64,000 bases of DNA from Nyssa sinensis (lineage: Eukaryota > Streptophyta > Magnoliopsida > Cornales > Nyssaceae): contig CM018033.1 of the NCBI GenBank assembly GCA_008638375.1, positions 10,580,880 through 10,644,879 of the forward strand, in the 5' to 3' direction. Every line of letters begins with the position of its first letter. The first letter of the stretch is position 1. The translations under genes and the position numbers were made by a program. Under the pieces are notes generated by a model. The model was given only the letters and a program-made list of their open reading frames with translations, did no database searches and was not told the origin of the DNA. Shown piece after piece: positions 13,301 through 25,518 of the stretch.

Positions 13301-13515
13301 CCTTAGTCTCAGGCCCGAACTTAGAAGCTTTCCATCTTCTTCCATGGTGGCTTTGCACTGTTGTCACAGCAGCTCCTACTTTCCTTTCTATTTCAGTTTT
13401 TCTTCTTTCTCCTTCTGTTTCCTAACGCCCAACAGCTACACGACTCTCTCTCTCTCTCTCTCTCTCTTTTTTTCTCTTTTCTGTCTCAGTTTTTTAAGTT
13501 GGCTACATACGTACC

Positions 13516-13549
<34 letters not shown>

Positions 13550-13688
13550 TAGATCAATCTAAAAATCCCTAGATGTCCCACAAGTGGCTGTCACTGGCAG
13601 CTTAGAAGCTTCATATTTCCAGTCTTTGTTCAACAGTTGGGGAAGGTGCTAGAAGCTTCTTAGCTTTTCTCTTGCTTTTACTTATATC

Positions 13689-13730
<42 letters not shown>

Positions 13731-14307
13731 ATATAGGCTGATAAGGTATCCCCTTTTTTTTTGTCAATGTTGGCTACTTCTAGGAGCTTGACCACATATT
13801 TTATATACATATCTACAGCTACCTACATATACAAGGTATATACATGTATTTATATAGATATTTATATGTCTTGTCACACTTATTCACAAATGTATTTTCT
13901 GGCACTCACTTTCGTGTTTCGATGTATATTACCATATATTTCTATTCCATTAAATATTATTTTATGGAATGCCGGCAAAGTTTGGCTTAAAGCCAGGACT
14001 CGGTATCATAATTACTTATTTTATCAGTTTTGGGTCCTCGTTCGTGTCTTATATTATATTCATTTTATTTTTATAATTAATTCTTTGTATCAGTCCAATT
14101 TATCCATCTCGGCACTCAGGTCGACTAGGTCGTCTATTTCTCGAGCATACACCATCTTTGGTGTTTTGGATTCATTTCGTATCTTAGGATAATTAAGCCT
14201 ATTATGGCTTATTGTATTTTGCGTTATTTCAAACATGATCGTCACATAACCTATTTTTCTTAAGTCGGGGTGCAGTTTGGGTCATGTCAAATTTTCGGGG
14301 TATTACA
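10329..14307 (-). mobile_element. Solo LTR, about 4.0 kb, 5-bp target duplication CTTTC
   Basis: Plus-strand ends are TGTCACATCCCC (10,329) and TTCGGGGTATTACA (14,307), so on the minus strand it starts TGTAATACCCCGAAAATTTG and ends in CA. The 5 bases CTTTC occur at 10,324-10,328 and again at 14,308-14,312, a perfect duplication. No gag or pol lies inside, hence a solo LTR left by recombination. Minus orientation is inferred from the TGTAATACCCCGAAA start typical of plant Ty3/gypsy (Del/Tekay-like) LTRs and from a leader-like GAGA tract, then a splice-donor-like AAGGTAAGAT (about 13,300), in that direction. The same family recurs, plus strand and truncated, at 51,186-53,348. Confidence 0.88.
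13441..13733. repeat. Microsatellites (CT)n, (AT)n(CA)n inside the LTR
   Basis: CT repeats at 13,443-13,467, an AT then CA run at 13,517-13,549, and a CA then TA run at 13,691-13,731. In the element's own direction they lie upstream of and in its leader, where dinucleotide runs also occur in the related LTRs. Confidence 0.9.
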
Positions 14308-14312
14308 CTTTC

Positions 14313-15003
14313 CACTAATTAACTCATTTTTTTATTATTTAAAAATTCAGCGACTTTTGAAGTTACAATGTTTACCATTGTACCTTAACTTGTAGATACT
14401 TATTTTAAGGACTTTCCACTACGTAACTCATTTTTTTAAGTAGGAAATATAATGAATAATGTATCTAAATAAAACGTCATCCTATTACCTAGAGAGGTCA
14501 TCACTCTAATAACCCCCCTAAAATTGCTAGAGATAAATTAGGAAAGGCATAATTCACCCTGTCTCAGTTGAGTTGAGTTGTCATAATTAGCAAATCATTA
14601 GATCTTCATCTTCCTCCTCCACATTCAGACTCAAAGAGAGAAGTAGAAATCAGAGCATCGAAGAAAGAAACCTTACCAAATAGAATAAATTAATTTGATG
14701 AAAGGCTACATTAGAAGACTAGAGGATACTCCCTAAGGCCACACATAAATGTTTGACCCCAGGAAGTACAATCCACATAAAGGACATCGATTTGGATTGG
14801 ATGCCCTTTATATTGGCACTGAACTGAAGTGATCATGCCCATGGAATTACCAAACATTTAAAGAACTTTTTTTTTTCTCTCTTCAGTTACGGTGAGTTTT
14901 AAAAATCATAATGAAACACAAGTACATAGATTATAATACTTGCACAATGAAGATGTGCCTCTAAGGGGCAATGTGTAAAGATTGAGCCATCAAATGGTCT
15001 TGA
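14313..15003. repeat. Spacer with dispersed repeat copy (14,725-14,862)
   Basis: 14,725-14,862 matches 42,545-42,705 in direct orientation (GATACTCCCTAAGGCCACAC vs GATACCCCCTAAGACCACAC; later GGCACTGAACTGAAGTGATC vs GGTACTGAACTGAAGAGATC). The rest of the spacer is AT-rich. ACTTTCCACTA and ACTTTCCACTACGTAACTCA-like phrases at 14,307 and 14,413 form a short direct repeat. No gene seen. Confidence 0.55.
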
Positions 15004-15411
15004 TGTTGGGACATTTTCTAAGGTTTTTATTCCTTTTTATGGTGTCAAATAAGTCCCATTTAGTGTTTGACATAGTATGAAAAGAGGAAAAAATAACTCA
15101 AAGAAAAAAGCAAAGTCAACATGAAGATGGTGATACGTGGACGGAATGAAGTCAAAAAGAGAGAAGGTCTCGATCTAACCACTTCAGAGGCTTGAGACTA
15201 TTCAAAGGAAGTGGCTGAAGGTTACCTTTTAGGATTGAACTCAGCACGGGGGCTAACGAGCTCTAGTAAGCAATCATGAACTAATGATAAAATCCAATCA
15301 GGAAATTTCCATAAAAGGATACATACAATCCCAATTTTCTATCCATCATAATCTTATCAAAACGGCATGTGCATCATCTATAAAAAGGGAGTGAAGGAAC
15401 AGGCCTCAAGG

Positions 15412-18400
15412 TGTCACATCCCAAACCCCACCCTGTGTGGATTAGGGATAATGACCGGCTAGTTAGGCACTTCACTAATACACAAACTTTGTTTAGCGTA
15501 TTGATGACGTGTCTAACCAAAGCTTTTTTACATATCCAAGTAGATTGCATCTTATCATATTAAGTTATGCAACGAAAATCTGAATCTGTAAAAAATTTTG
15601 TTTGAATGCAGTCATACTTAGCAAAGCATAGGTAACATAACATCAGAGATACAATAATATGAGCCCACCATTACATTACATAAGGGTATCTGAACTAATA
15701 CATTATCAGGCAAACATCATTCACATGCCATTCCTATTCCAAGCTATCACCTCAATCTATTATCTGTGACTTCAGGTAACTATTTTCATGGTTAGGATAC
15801 TAATCCTCTTTTGGCTAGAGTCTCTATTCATCTTAGCTTACTAACATCTAGATCTGTAACTTTTTAGTCATTCCTGAAAATATATAGGATAAAACCCTGT
15901 GAGCTTAATGAAAAGCTCATAAGTAACACTAACCCCTTATCATGAGTTTCTGAAAACCTCTTTCCATAACTTTGACAATTCTTAAAACTTTTATGGATAG
16001 TAATAGAAAATATTTGTACTGAAAGCTACTTGCATTCTTAAAAGATAAACATATAATTGAGAGTTGCAAGATATTTATTTGAAATCATGCAATAGTTTAT
16101 GCTAGATAGTTTTGCAAGATAAACATGATATCATAAAATCTGATACTTGTGAGTAAATAATATATGCCACACTTTCTTAAAACATTTGTCCCTTAGGACC
16201 ATAGGTTCTCACATGATGACCTGTAAACTGAAGCTATAAAATATTTTGTGCCATACATCTCATAAGCTAAGTCCCTAAGGATTATAAATGTCATATTGGA
16301 TACTATACAGTAATTCAAAGATTTGGGCTTACATGGCCCTTTTTTACCAGATTTAGACTCCCAAATGAGTCGCTTATGAAGACTTATTTGAAGTTTACCG
16401 ACTCTTAATCCCTGGCAGGGCGTCGTATGGCACATAAAAATTGAAAACATACTTGCAAAACATTCTTTAAGCTATTTATGCTATAAAACATTTAGATGTT
16501 ACTTAAAATCATACAATTCAAACATTTATCTTAGCATTATGAAAATAGTCATGTAGTTAAAACATTTAGCATAATAGTATGAAAAGTGTTATAAAGTTGA
16601 AAGAACTATGAGCATCTTATAAATTTGTAAAGAAATGCATTTCATGAAAAAGTCTCCACTTCAAGGTTCAGGGTTACTCACCTGTGGTCTAGAGTCTACA
16701 GTCACTTGCTTACTTGATTTGCCTTGGCATTTGTTTTATCTCTATTTCCTTACTGGTAATCCTAATCATGGATCAGAACACATTTGTACTATATCAGTTC
16801 ATATCTCAGCTTAAATATTTGCTTACTTAATGTTCTTAGTCTCTTTTCGAGTTAATCTTACTATTTAGGATTCCTTCATGGTCTTTAGTTAGGGTTCTAA
16901 ACACTTCGTAGTTCATCGTGTGGCCTACTTTAACCTTTAAGGGCATTTTGGTCATTTTTTATTTATGTCTAATATTATTCGGTACTTTATTTACCTTAAC
17001 AAACTTATTCTTTGAGTCTAGATGGTCTTTTATTTGTAAGGTAGTCCTTCTTATTAGTTTTTGAGTTCATCCTGATTTCTTAATTAAACCTTAAGGGTAG
17101 TTTGATAATTTTACCGTTGATATCTATGTCTTAGGTATCCAATTATCTTAAACAGAGATCATTTTCAAACTTAGAGGTTTCTATACATATTAGTATGGGT
17201 TTGTCTCCCAAGGTCGCCAGGTCGAAACCCAGGATCTGCCACTTTCTCTTGGGACCAGTCCATACGGGGCGTTGCCCTAACTTTAATCAGGGCCCCCACT
17301 AGTTGATGTGGGATTGGTCTCCCAAATTAGTCAGCCTGAATGGTCAAATACCGAGTTATCAAAAAAGTATGGGATCTTCTTTACTTTCTATACTCTTTTG
17401 GTAGCTTCATTAAGTCTTGGGATATAGTTATCATTTTTTAGTTTGTTTCGGTATCCTATTTTTCCTAATGGACATCATCATTGATCTGGAATGTCGAAGA
17501 TAATAAATTTAGGCTTTTTTGGGTCTTAATTTTCCTATCTATGGCTTCTATTAAGTCTAGGGGTATTTTCATAATTTTACACTTTCATGCGGGACCACAT
17601 TCGGGTACCTGAATACTCAATTTGACCTCGTTGTTAGGTTCAAAGCATCCAAAAATGTTGAATATGTCCATTTCTATATTTTCCTGGTCTGTCTAGTAGC
17701 CTGTATAATACTAAGGGCAGATGAGAAAATTTTACATTTCTAGGTATCTATATTTTTGGTACCTCATTTAACTAAATGGACCCCACTATTGAGTCTAGAA
17801 CATCAAAAAACGTTAAGGTAGGTATTTTCATAATCATCAATGTTCAATTGATAGCTTAATTAATACATTAGAACATAATTGAAATTATTCCAGTTTGTCC
17901 ATTCATATATTTTGGAGTCTAATTTCCTAAATTGGACTATGCCATTGAGTTTGAAATGCCAAAAAATATTGGGTTAGACTCTTCTTATATTTTAATCAGC
18001 CTTCGTTTGACCCATTTTTGGCTTAAGGTTATTTTAGTAATTTTTTTAATTTGAAAAAGGATTTAAAATTAATTTTTGTAGTTTTCGTAAACGTCTTGGG
18101 GTCAAATATAATTTTAAGAAAAGTATAAAAAAATCATCTCGTCCAGTCATAGGGCAGGTGAACCAATTCAATTTGAGCGAGAACCAACTGGTTTGGTGCG
18201 TCATCACAACGTCAGCTTCCCACTTAATAAAATGACGTTGCTTGGTTTATAGTTAGGATCCGTTATAAGCAGATCGAACCAACCAGACCTGTGACCGACC
18301 CGAACCTAACCCGACACTATTTATCGTCTCCCTTGATGAACCAGTGTGCGACTAAAGACCCTAATTTATTCTCTTCCTATTTCATGCATTTTAAGCCACT

Positions 18401-19275
18401 TTTTCCTCTACTTTTTCGATCCCATTTCATTTTTGGAAGACTTGGCTTCCATTTAGCATTGGTTTAGGGCTTCGGTTTGAGCTAAGAAGCTCAATCCACT
18501 ATCAATGGTAGTTTCTGAATAATCATTCAGAACTCTTTCATTTCTCAACTACATGGATTGCGGTTTGGCTTGTGGTAATCCCTAGATCATGGGATTTCTT
18601 CTAGTTTTTAAAGATTCAAGTTTTATGGCTAATTTGAATAGGTTTGATTTTGAACCCATTTCTGCAACTCGAGGTTTCTCTTTCAATTTTGAGTATTTCT
18701 TCTTGATTTTTGTTGCAGAAGCTTCATCATAACCTGTAGTTTAAGTTCTTAGGTTCAAAAAACAATTTTCTTCTACTTAATTCAAACCCACTTTCAAGGT
18801 CTGTTAATGGCGTCTTGCTGGTTTCCTACTATTCCACTATGATTTGTTTCTCTTTTCTACATTAAAACTTCATAAATTGACTAAATCAAAAGGAAATCAA
18901 AATTATTACAAGTTTCAAGTTTTTCAAATTTTCCTCTCCACCGTATAGTTGCCTCTCTATTCTGTTCCTCTGCCTTTTCTTCTGTTTTTGCAACTATACT
19001 TCAGAGGATAAAAGAGAATAGCCGCGCCTAGCTTTCTTTCCCTTGTCTTTTTTCTCTTCTCACTTCTTCCTTCTTATTTTTTTCCTCACTGTTTCCCTAG
19101 CTGACTCTCTCTTTTAACCTTTCTTTTCCTCTAATCCTCTCATTCTATTAGGGCGGCAACATAGTGCTATAACTATCTTTGCCCTCTTTCCCTTTCACGC
19201 AACTCTACAGTAGCCTGCAATCTTCAACCCACCAACTTCTCATTCCGCCAATCACAATTCTCACCCTCAAGCTTA

Positions 19276-19312
<37 letters not shown>

Positions 19313-19690
19313 ACTCACACGTGCACTACTTTCTCTTTCTTTTTCTTATCTGTATATATATTCATGCACAAACTATTTTCGTTACTCCCGCAATGTTTCG
19401 GCCACCCTTATATGTATGCATGAGTGTGTATTTTTGCACATTTATACTATTTAATAATTATTTATTAAGAAACTTTTATAATATTCGATGTATAATTTTT
19501 CCTTTTAGATTGGTGGTGTATTTAGTCATTCAGTCCCACTAACCTGGCTTATGTTAGTCTTACCCGTAATTGGGTTAGACTACTAATCCTTTGTTCATAA
19601 TGTCACACTTTGGGCCCCTAAAGATTTTCTTTAAAGCTATCTTCAATACATTACGTGCAATTACCCAACTTATTAGGGTGGGGTGTTACA
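15412..19690 (-). mobile_element. Solo LTR, about 4.3 kb, imperfect duplication CAAGG/CATGG
   Basis: Ends are TGTCACATCCCAAACCCC (15,412) and AGGGTGGGGTGTTACA (19,690). Flanks are CAAGG (15,407-15,411) and CATGG (19,691-19,695), one mismatch. On the minus strand it starts TGTAACACCCCACCC, typical of plant gypsy LTRs. It belongs with the LTR at 21,790-25,944: both share GGATTAGGGATAATRAYCGG near one end and many internal blocks. It contains a later SINE insertion (17,200-17,365) that the sister copy lacks, and a CA microsatellite at 19,279-19,312. No gag or pol inside. Confidence 0.82.
17200..17365 (+). mobile_element. 5'-truncated SINE inside the LTR, duplication AGTATGGG
   Basis: Flanked by AGTATGGG at 17,192-17,199 and 17,366-17,373. 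The sister LTR has an uninterrupted site (TTAGTATGGGTTTCCTC near 23,358), so filled and empty sites can be compared in this window. The element contains a box B-like AGGTCGAAACCC and ends in TTATCAAAAAA, the 3' tail also seen inverted at 4,775. Box A is missing, consistent with 5' truncation. Confidence 0.75.
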
Positions 19691-19925
19691 CATGGTATGA
19701 CTTAACTCTCAATCAAGTTACAGTTCTCATCACCTTGATCCCAAACTCACTTGATCGTCGAACAGTTTTTCACCAGATCTCCTTTGGTGACCTTTAACTC
19801 CTTTGTTTTGCAGGATCACGATCAAAGATTTTTAGCTATTGATCTAATCTACTTCTAAATTGTCCACAATAGTTTGGTGAATTCTTTAGGAAACATTTGA
19901 TTTATTTTAAAACCCTAAGGTATCT

Positions 19926-21002
19926 ATGGCTCCAAATCTTTGCCCTAGAAGAAGGAATCAATAGCCCTTGCAACAAATTAATACCTCATCTAAGTGTTCT
20001 AACAATAAGGGCCCTGTATCAAACCCTATGAAACGGAGGATGGGTTTTCTTACAAAATAGGTCAAGATGTTGAACTAGGAAGTGGCCTTTTTGGTACAAA
20101 ACCAACAACATACACCTGTTTAGCAAACCAGCAGCAAGCACCAACTCAATAGAATCAACAACATGCCCTTGTTCAACTGCAAGCACAAAATCTCCCACCT
20201 CTTCCACAATAGGCTGATAATCCTAGTAAGACAACCAAGAACAACCCCAAGAGACGCAGAGGGACCCTTCAATTCAGCCGTCTCGCTCCCAACACCACTT
20301 TAGATCGTTGCACAATACTAAAAGAGGAGCAGATTCCTAAAAAGTTAATAAGAGAGACATCAAGGGTAAGTTACCCTGGCAACTTGATGAACAACAATTG
20401 TATTCTTTGTTCGATAAGCTTCGAAATCCCTTTACTCTAGAGGTCATGGCAAAAGAATGACCTAAAATAGTTCATTCTGCCTAAATGCAAACTTTATGAT
20501 GGGAGCTCATATCCTGCCGATCACCTATCCCACTTTCATTACACAACAACTTTCTAGGGCGGTACTGATGCTCTCATATTCCATTATTTCAGTCAAAAAC
20601 CTAAAGGGTATAGCTTTAGAATAGTTCCATCATCTTCCTCTAAACTTAATTTTGAATTTAGAAGATTTGAGTTAGAAGTTTGTGAACTATTTCATCATAA
20701 GCAGGAGACTCGGGAAGGGGCTCGGATTCATCCTGATTGTAAAACAAGCCAAATGGGAGACCTTGAGAGACTTCATTGGTAGGTTTAGTCCGGAGTTGAC
20801 ATTAGTAAAAGGATGTGAAGAGAGATTCACCATAGCGACTTTGACGACTAAGCTAATGCTTGGGAGATTCAAAGACGCACTCACCAAGAGTCCCTTGTCA
20901 AATATGTCAGAATTACTCCTGAAAACCCAAAAGTACATTACACTTGAAAACATGAAAAACTCTTCTAGAGAAAGTAAAGAGCATGGTCGAAAGAAAGAAT
21001 AG
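19926..21002 (+). pseudogene. Tat-lineage Ty3/gypsy gag pseudogene
   Basis: Starts at ATG 19,926 with MAPNLCPRR, the same start as the gag at the right edge (MAPNLRPRK, minus strand from 63,983). Downstream, with frameshifts and stops, come LPKCKLYDGSSYPADHLSHF (about 20,478-20,540), the capsid-like block of gypsy gag, and then an open 106-residue stretch (20,682-21,002) with WETLRDFIGRF and KDALTKSPLSNMSELL. These match the right-hand gag blocks in order. Gag would form the particle and bind RNA; here it cannot, because several stops interrupt it. There is no protease or pol after it: sequence passes directly into a copia 3' end. Confidence 0.72.
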
Positions 21003-21129
21003 GTCCCTATAAAGGCTTGAAGGAGGAGCAATGGGTGTAAATTCATTATACTTTATCAAGTTTCTTTCTATACATTGCTGTTAGCATTAAAAAGGAACAA
21101 TATTTTGTCATCATAAAAAACGGATAGAT
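21003..21129 (+). other. Copia 3' end with degraded polypurine tract
   Basis: Immediately after the Tat gag remnant the sequence changes to the 3' end of a Ty1/copia element: TTTGTCATCATAAAAAACGG then ATAGAT and TGTTAGCC. Plant copia elements usually read TCATCAAAAAGGGGGAGAT and then the LTR, so the tract is recognisable but mutated (AAAAAACGGATAGAT). It primes plus-strand DNA synthesis in live elements. The junction marks a deletion or recombination between two retrotransposons. Confidence 0.65.
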
Positions 21130-21599
21130 TGTTAGCCTTAAGGGTTTTCAACCAAGTGCATCTCAGTAATTTTGATGATAACAAGGCATTTTCCAAGTGG
21201 ACTAATGTTTTATCTAGTGACAATGCAAATAGGTCATCAAGGTCAAAAGAGATTGTTGACTGAGAAATGACAAAGTCCATCAAGCTTAAGGACTCCACTC
21301 GATGCACAAGCTTCAATGAAAAGTCCAATCAAGTGGAATACTCTCATGATGATCCAAGAAAATGGACACACTCAAGCCCAAGGAATCAAGACAAGTCAAG
21401 AGAAGGCATTTTATTTTCCTTATTTTGAGGGCTTAAGTGATTTAGGATTAGATTGATCATTAAGTGTAAGCTCTTAATATTTAAAATGATCAATTAGAAC
21501 CAATCCTAAATTAATTTTTTAAAATAGCACATTACTACACTTCAAGTTTTCAAAGATTAAAAGGTTTAGAAAATGGAACACTATGAAAAATAAGCAAGA

Positions 21600-24500
21600 A
21601 AACCTATTTTTTCAAAACTAGCCGACTAGTTCTAAGAACTAGTCGACTGATTCTTAAGCCTTTTTTTTTACATTGACAAAACTAGTCGACCAGTTCCTAG
21701 AACTAGTCAACTGATTGACCATTTCAATTACACAAACTCAACTTATTGTCCAAAACTAGTCGACTTAACTGAAGACTTCGATCGACTGATTTCACATCCC
21801 AGATACCACTCTATGCGGATTAGGGATAATAATCGGCCAATTAGACCCCTTGCCAATACGTTAACTATTTTTAGCATATTGATGACATGTTTAATCGAAG
21901 GTCTCTTTACATGTCCAAGTAAATTGCATTCAGTGATATAAAACTTGCAACAAAAATCTAAGTCTGTAAAAACTTTTTATTTGAATGCAGTCACACTTGG
22001 TAGAGGATAAGTAACAGTACATCAGAGTTGCAATAAGATGAGCCCAATATTACATTACACACAAGTGTCAGAACTATTATATCATTCAAATTCTATTCTT
22101 ACTCTAAGCTGTTATATTAATCTGGTAATTGTCACCTCAAGTTGGTACTTCCATGGTTGGGATACTAATTCTCTTCTAGCTATAGTCTCTATTCATCATA
22201 ACTCACTAGCATATGGGTTTTTAGCTTCTTAGTCCTTCTTGAAAATACATAGGATGAAAACCTTATGAGCTTTATGAAAAGCTCATAAGTAACTCTAGTT
22301 CCCCGTTGTGGTTTTTAGAAAAACCTCTTTCATTGACTTTCGTGGATAGCAGTTACAAGAGCTGTGTTAAAAGCTACTGGCATTCTTAAAATGTATTTGT
22401 ATAACTAATCACAAGATTTAGAAATCATGAAGGTTCTTTTGCCAAGTAGTTTTGCAAGATAAATCATAGTAAACATAAGTTGTAGATAAAAACTGAGTGA
22501 TGAAATAGTGTATATGTCATTTTTTCTTTCTTTAATCTTGTCTTGTATAGTCACCTGGGCGACTAAGTGTCATCTAGAGTTTTGGGCCTACACAGCCTGG
22601 CTTAACCCCCCAATCGGGCATGACTATTTGTTAGTGAACTTGGCTTGGCATATAGTTTCATGCCAAATCATTCTTTTATTAAGCTATCCATCTCATATAA
22701 ATCATTTAAAGATATAGTGATAAAGACATGTAGTTAAAACATTTGATACAGTATCATAAAGTTGTAAGGTACTGAATTTAGTATCGTAAAACTATAAAAA
22801 TTGTATTTAATAGAAAGTCATTATTTCAAGGTTCAGGGTTACTCACTTATGATCCAAAGTCCACGGTTACTTGTTTACTCGACTTGCCTTGGCATTCCTC
22901 TTAGCTCTATTTCTTTGTTGGTGATCTTAAAGCATGGATTAGAATACATCAATACTATATTAGTATAAATACTCGACTTCATCTATGCTTAATGTTCTTA
23001 GTCTCTTCTAGACTTAGTCTTATTGTTTAGGATTCCCTTATGATATTTAATTAAGGTTTCTAATATTTTTTAGTTCATCGTGTGACTTACTTTAACCTTT
23101 AAGCACATTTTGGTCATATTTCCTTTATGTGTCTTGTACTGTTTGGTATATCATTTTATCTTATCAGACTTTATCTTTAAGTCCATAGGGTCTTTTAATC
23201 ATAAGACAGGTCCCTTTTTTACTTTATGAGTTCATTTGATTATTTAATTAAGCTTTAAGGGTAGTTTCATAATTTTACCGTTCTTATGTTGTGCCTTTTG
23301 GTACCCAATTATCTTAAACGGAGCTTATTTCCAGACCCGAAGGCTCCTATAAACATTAGTATGGGTTTCCTCTTTATATCTTATACTCTTCTAGTAGCTT
23401 AATTAAGTCTTCGACATGTGTTTGTCATTTTTTATTTTGTTTCGGTGCTCTATTTTTCCTAAATCGACATCACCATTAGGTCCAGAATGTTAAAGATACT
23501 AAATTTAGCCTCTTCTAGATCCTAATTAGGCTTTCTGTAGCTTACTTTAGGTTTAAGGGCATTTTCATAATTTTACGTTTTCATGCAGGGACAATGTTCG
23601 GGTACCCAGATACTCAATTCGACCTTACCAATAGGTCTAGAGCATCCAACAATATTAAGTTTTCCCCTTTCTAATTTTTCTTAGTCAGTCTAATAGCCCA
23701 CATATCATTAAGGGTAGTATGAGAATTACACGTTTTTATGTGTTTGATTTTTGGTACCTTGTTGGCAAAACAAACTTCATTATTGAGTCTAGAACATCGA
23801 AAAACCTTCGAGTAGGTACCCTCATAGTCAGTGGTGTTAATTTAGTAGCTTAATTAACACATTAGGACATAGTTGAAATTAGTCTAGTTTGTCCGTTCAT
23901 ATATTTCGGGATCCGATTTCCCAAATCGGACTCCACCATTAAGTCTGGAATGCCTAAAAACATTAGGTTAGGCTCTTCTTGCATTTTAATTGGCCTTCAT
24001 TACATTGTATTTAGGCCTTGGGGAAAAATAATAATTTTACCTAATTAATTAAGGGCTTAAAAATAATTATTAATTATTTTCCTAGGCATTAATATAATTT
24101 ATTTAAAATTCTAGGGTCAATTTGTAATTCTTAAGAGTTTTAGTTCAGCCAATGAGGGCTGAATCGTTGGTTCATTGGTTCAGTTTGTGAACCTCTTGCT
24201 TTTTTTTGAAAAATTCGACCGGTCTATTGGAATGGTAAATGAATCGGACTAAACTAAGAGAAAGTCGACTGATTCAGCCCTGGTTAAAGGTGTCATCATG
24301 ATATCATCATTCGTTTAATAAATCGACATCATCTCGTTTAGGGTCCTTTTCTGTTTTTTTGGTCTGATCCCGACCTGAACCCAAAGACTTAACCCAACGA
24401 CCCATTGATTGGTTAACTGAAAAAAGACTCATCGGTATCGATAGCCTTCTCCGGCAAAAGTGATCGCCGACGATCATTTTTTGGTTGCGAGTCCAATCGT

Positions 24501-25303
24501 TTCTTGGCCATTTTTACATGAGGATTTCATCTCTAATATTGGTTTCTAATTTGGGTTTGGTTTGGGCCATTGAATGTAGAGTTGCGGTCGGTACTCCAGC
24601 AGAGCCTAACTTTTTGGTGAGGTATTCATCTTTCGATTTCATAATGTTTTGGACTCAGTTTTGACTCTATTTTCGTTCCATTTTGTTCCTGTGATAATGA
24701 TGAGGACTTTCTTGTTCCTTAAACAAAACAAATCACATTCAAGCACACCCATATGATTCTCTCTCCTTATGACTTGTGATTTAAGTGGCATTGTGTTCCA
24801 TTTTCAACCATCTTCCAAGCCATGTGCCCATAATTTAGTTTAACAAAGTTTGGTTCAAAACCCAGATTTCTCGATATTTCAACCATGGCAATTCTAGGGT
24901 TTTCTTAACCCATTTTCTATCAATTTTCTCACCATTTCCATCTATTCACAATGTTATACATATATGCTAATCATAACTCACAAAAGCAGCATTTAGAGAG
25001 AAAATTCTAGTGAGAGGAAGCTTACTTATTCCATGACCGTCCTTTTTCTTTCTCATTTTCTGGTTTTTGCATGCTTCACTTCAACTCCACCATGAATTTC
25101 CTGAGGCTTTAGCAAGCCTCCCTATGACGGTTTGGTGCAGCACATACACATGAACACATACTTATGTATACATCTCATTTTCTCTCTCTTTAGTAGTTGA
25201 CATATAGCCATTTTAGGGTTGCTTTGTGCAATTTCAAGTGCATGTCCTAAGTAGTCACTTCTCCTATCCTCAATCCTTTTTTCCTTTACAAGTTACCTCT
25301 TAT

Positions 25304-25354
<51 letters not shown>

Positions 25355-25484
25355 ATATATATCCACTTACACACACTAACTCACCTTTATGTGTGTTTTT
25401 TGCTTTCTTCATTATGTACAAGTCACATAATGATAAAAAATTATCTTAAATTTTTTTTTAACTTCCTTCATTTTTTGATTTTCC

Positions 25485-25518
<34 letters not shown>

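Larger units (their letters stand above)
15004..19870 (+). mobile_element. Tat-type Ty3/gypsy 5' LTR, split by a nested solo LTR
   Basis: The outer LTR occupies 15,004-15,411 and 19,691 to about 19,870; between them sits a younger solo LTR. The start TGTTGGGACATTTTC, a TATA box (TATAAAAA at 15,379-15,386), and the segment CTTGATCGTCGAACAG...TTTTGCAGGATCACGATC follow the layout of Tat-lineage LTRs. A degraded Tat gag begins about 55 bp downstream. The nested insertion falls about 26 bp past the TATA box, near the expected transcription start. The exact 3' boundary is uncertain (about 19,840-19,875). Confidence 0.6.

Noticed and set aside
13290..13562. ORFs across CT/CA microsatellites
   Set aside because: Low-complexity translation within an LTR; no domain.
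20687..21328. Minus-strand ORFs opposite the gag remnant and copia LTR
   Set aside because: Shadows of the plus-strand gag and LTR; no domain.
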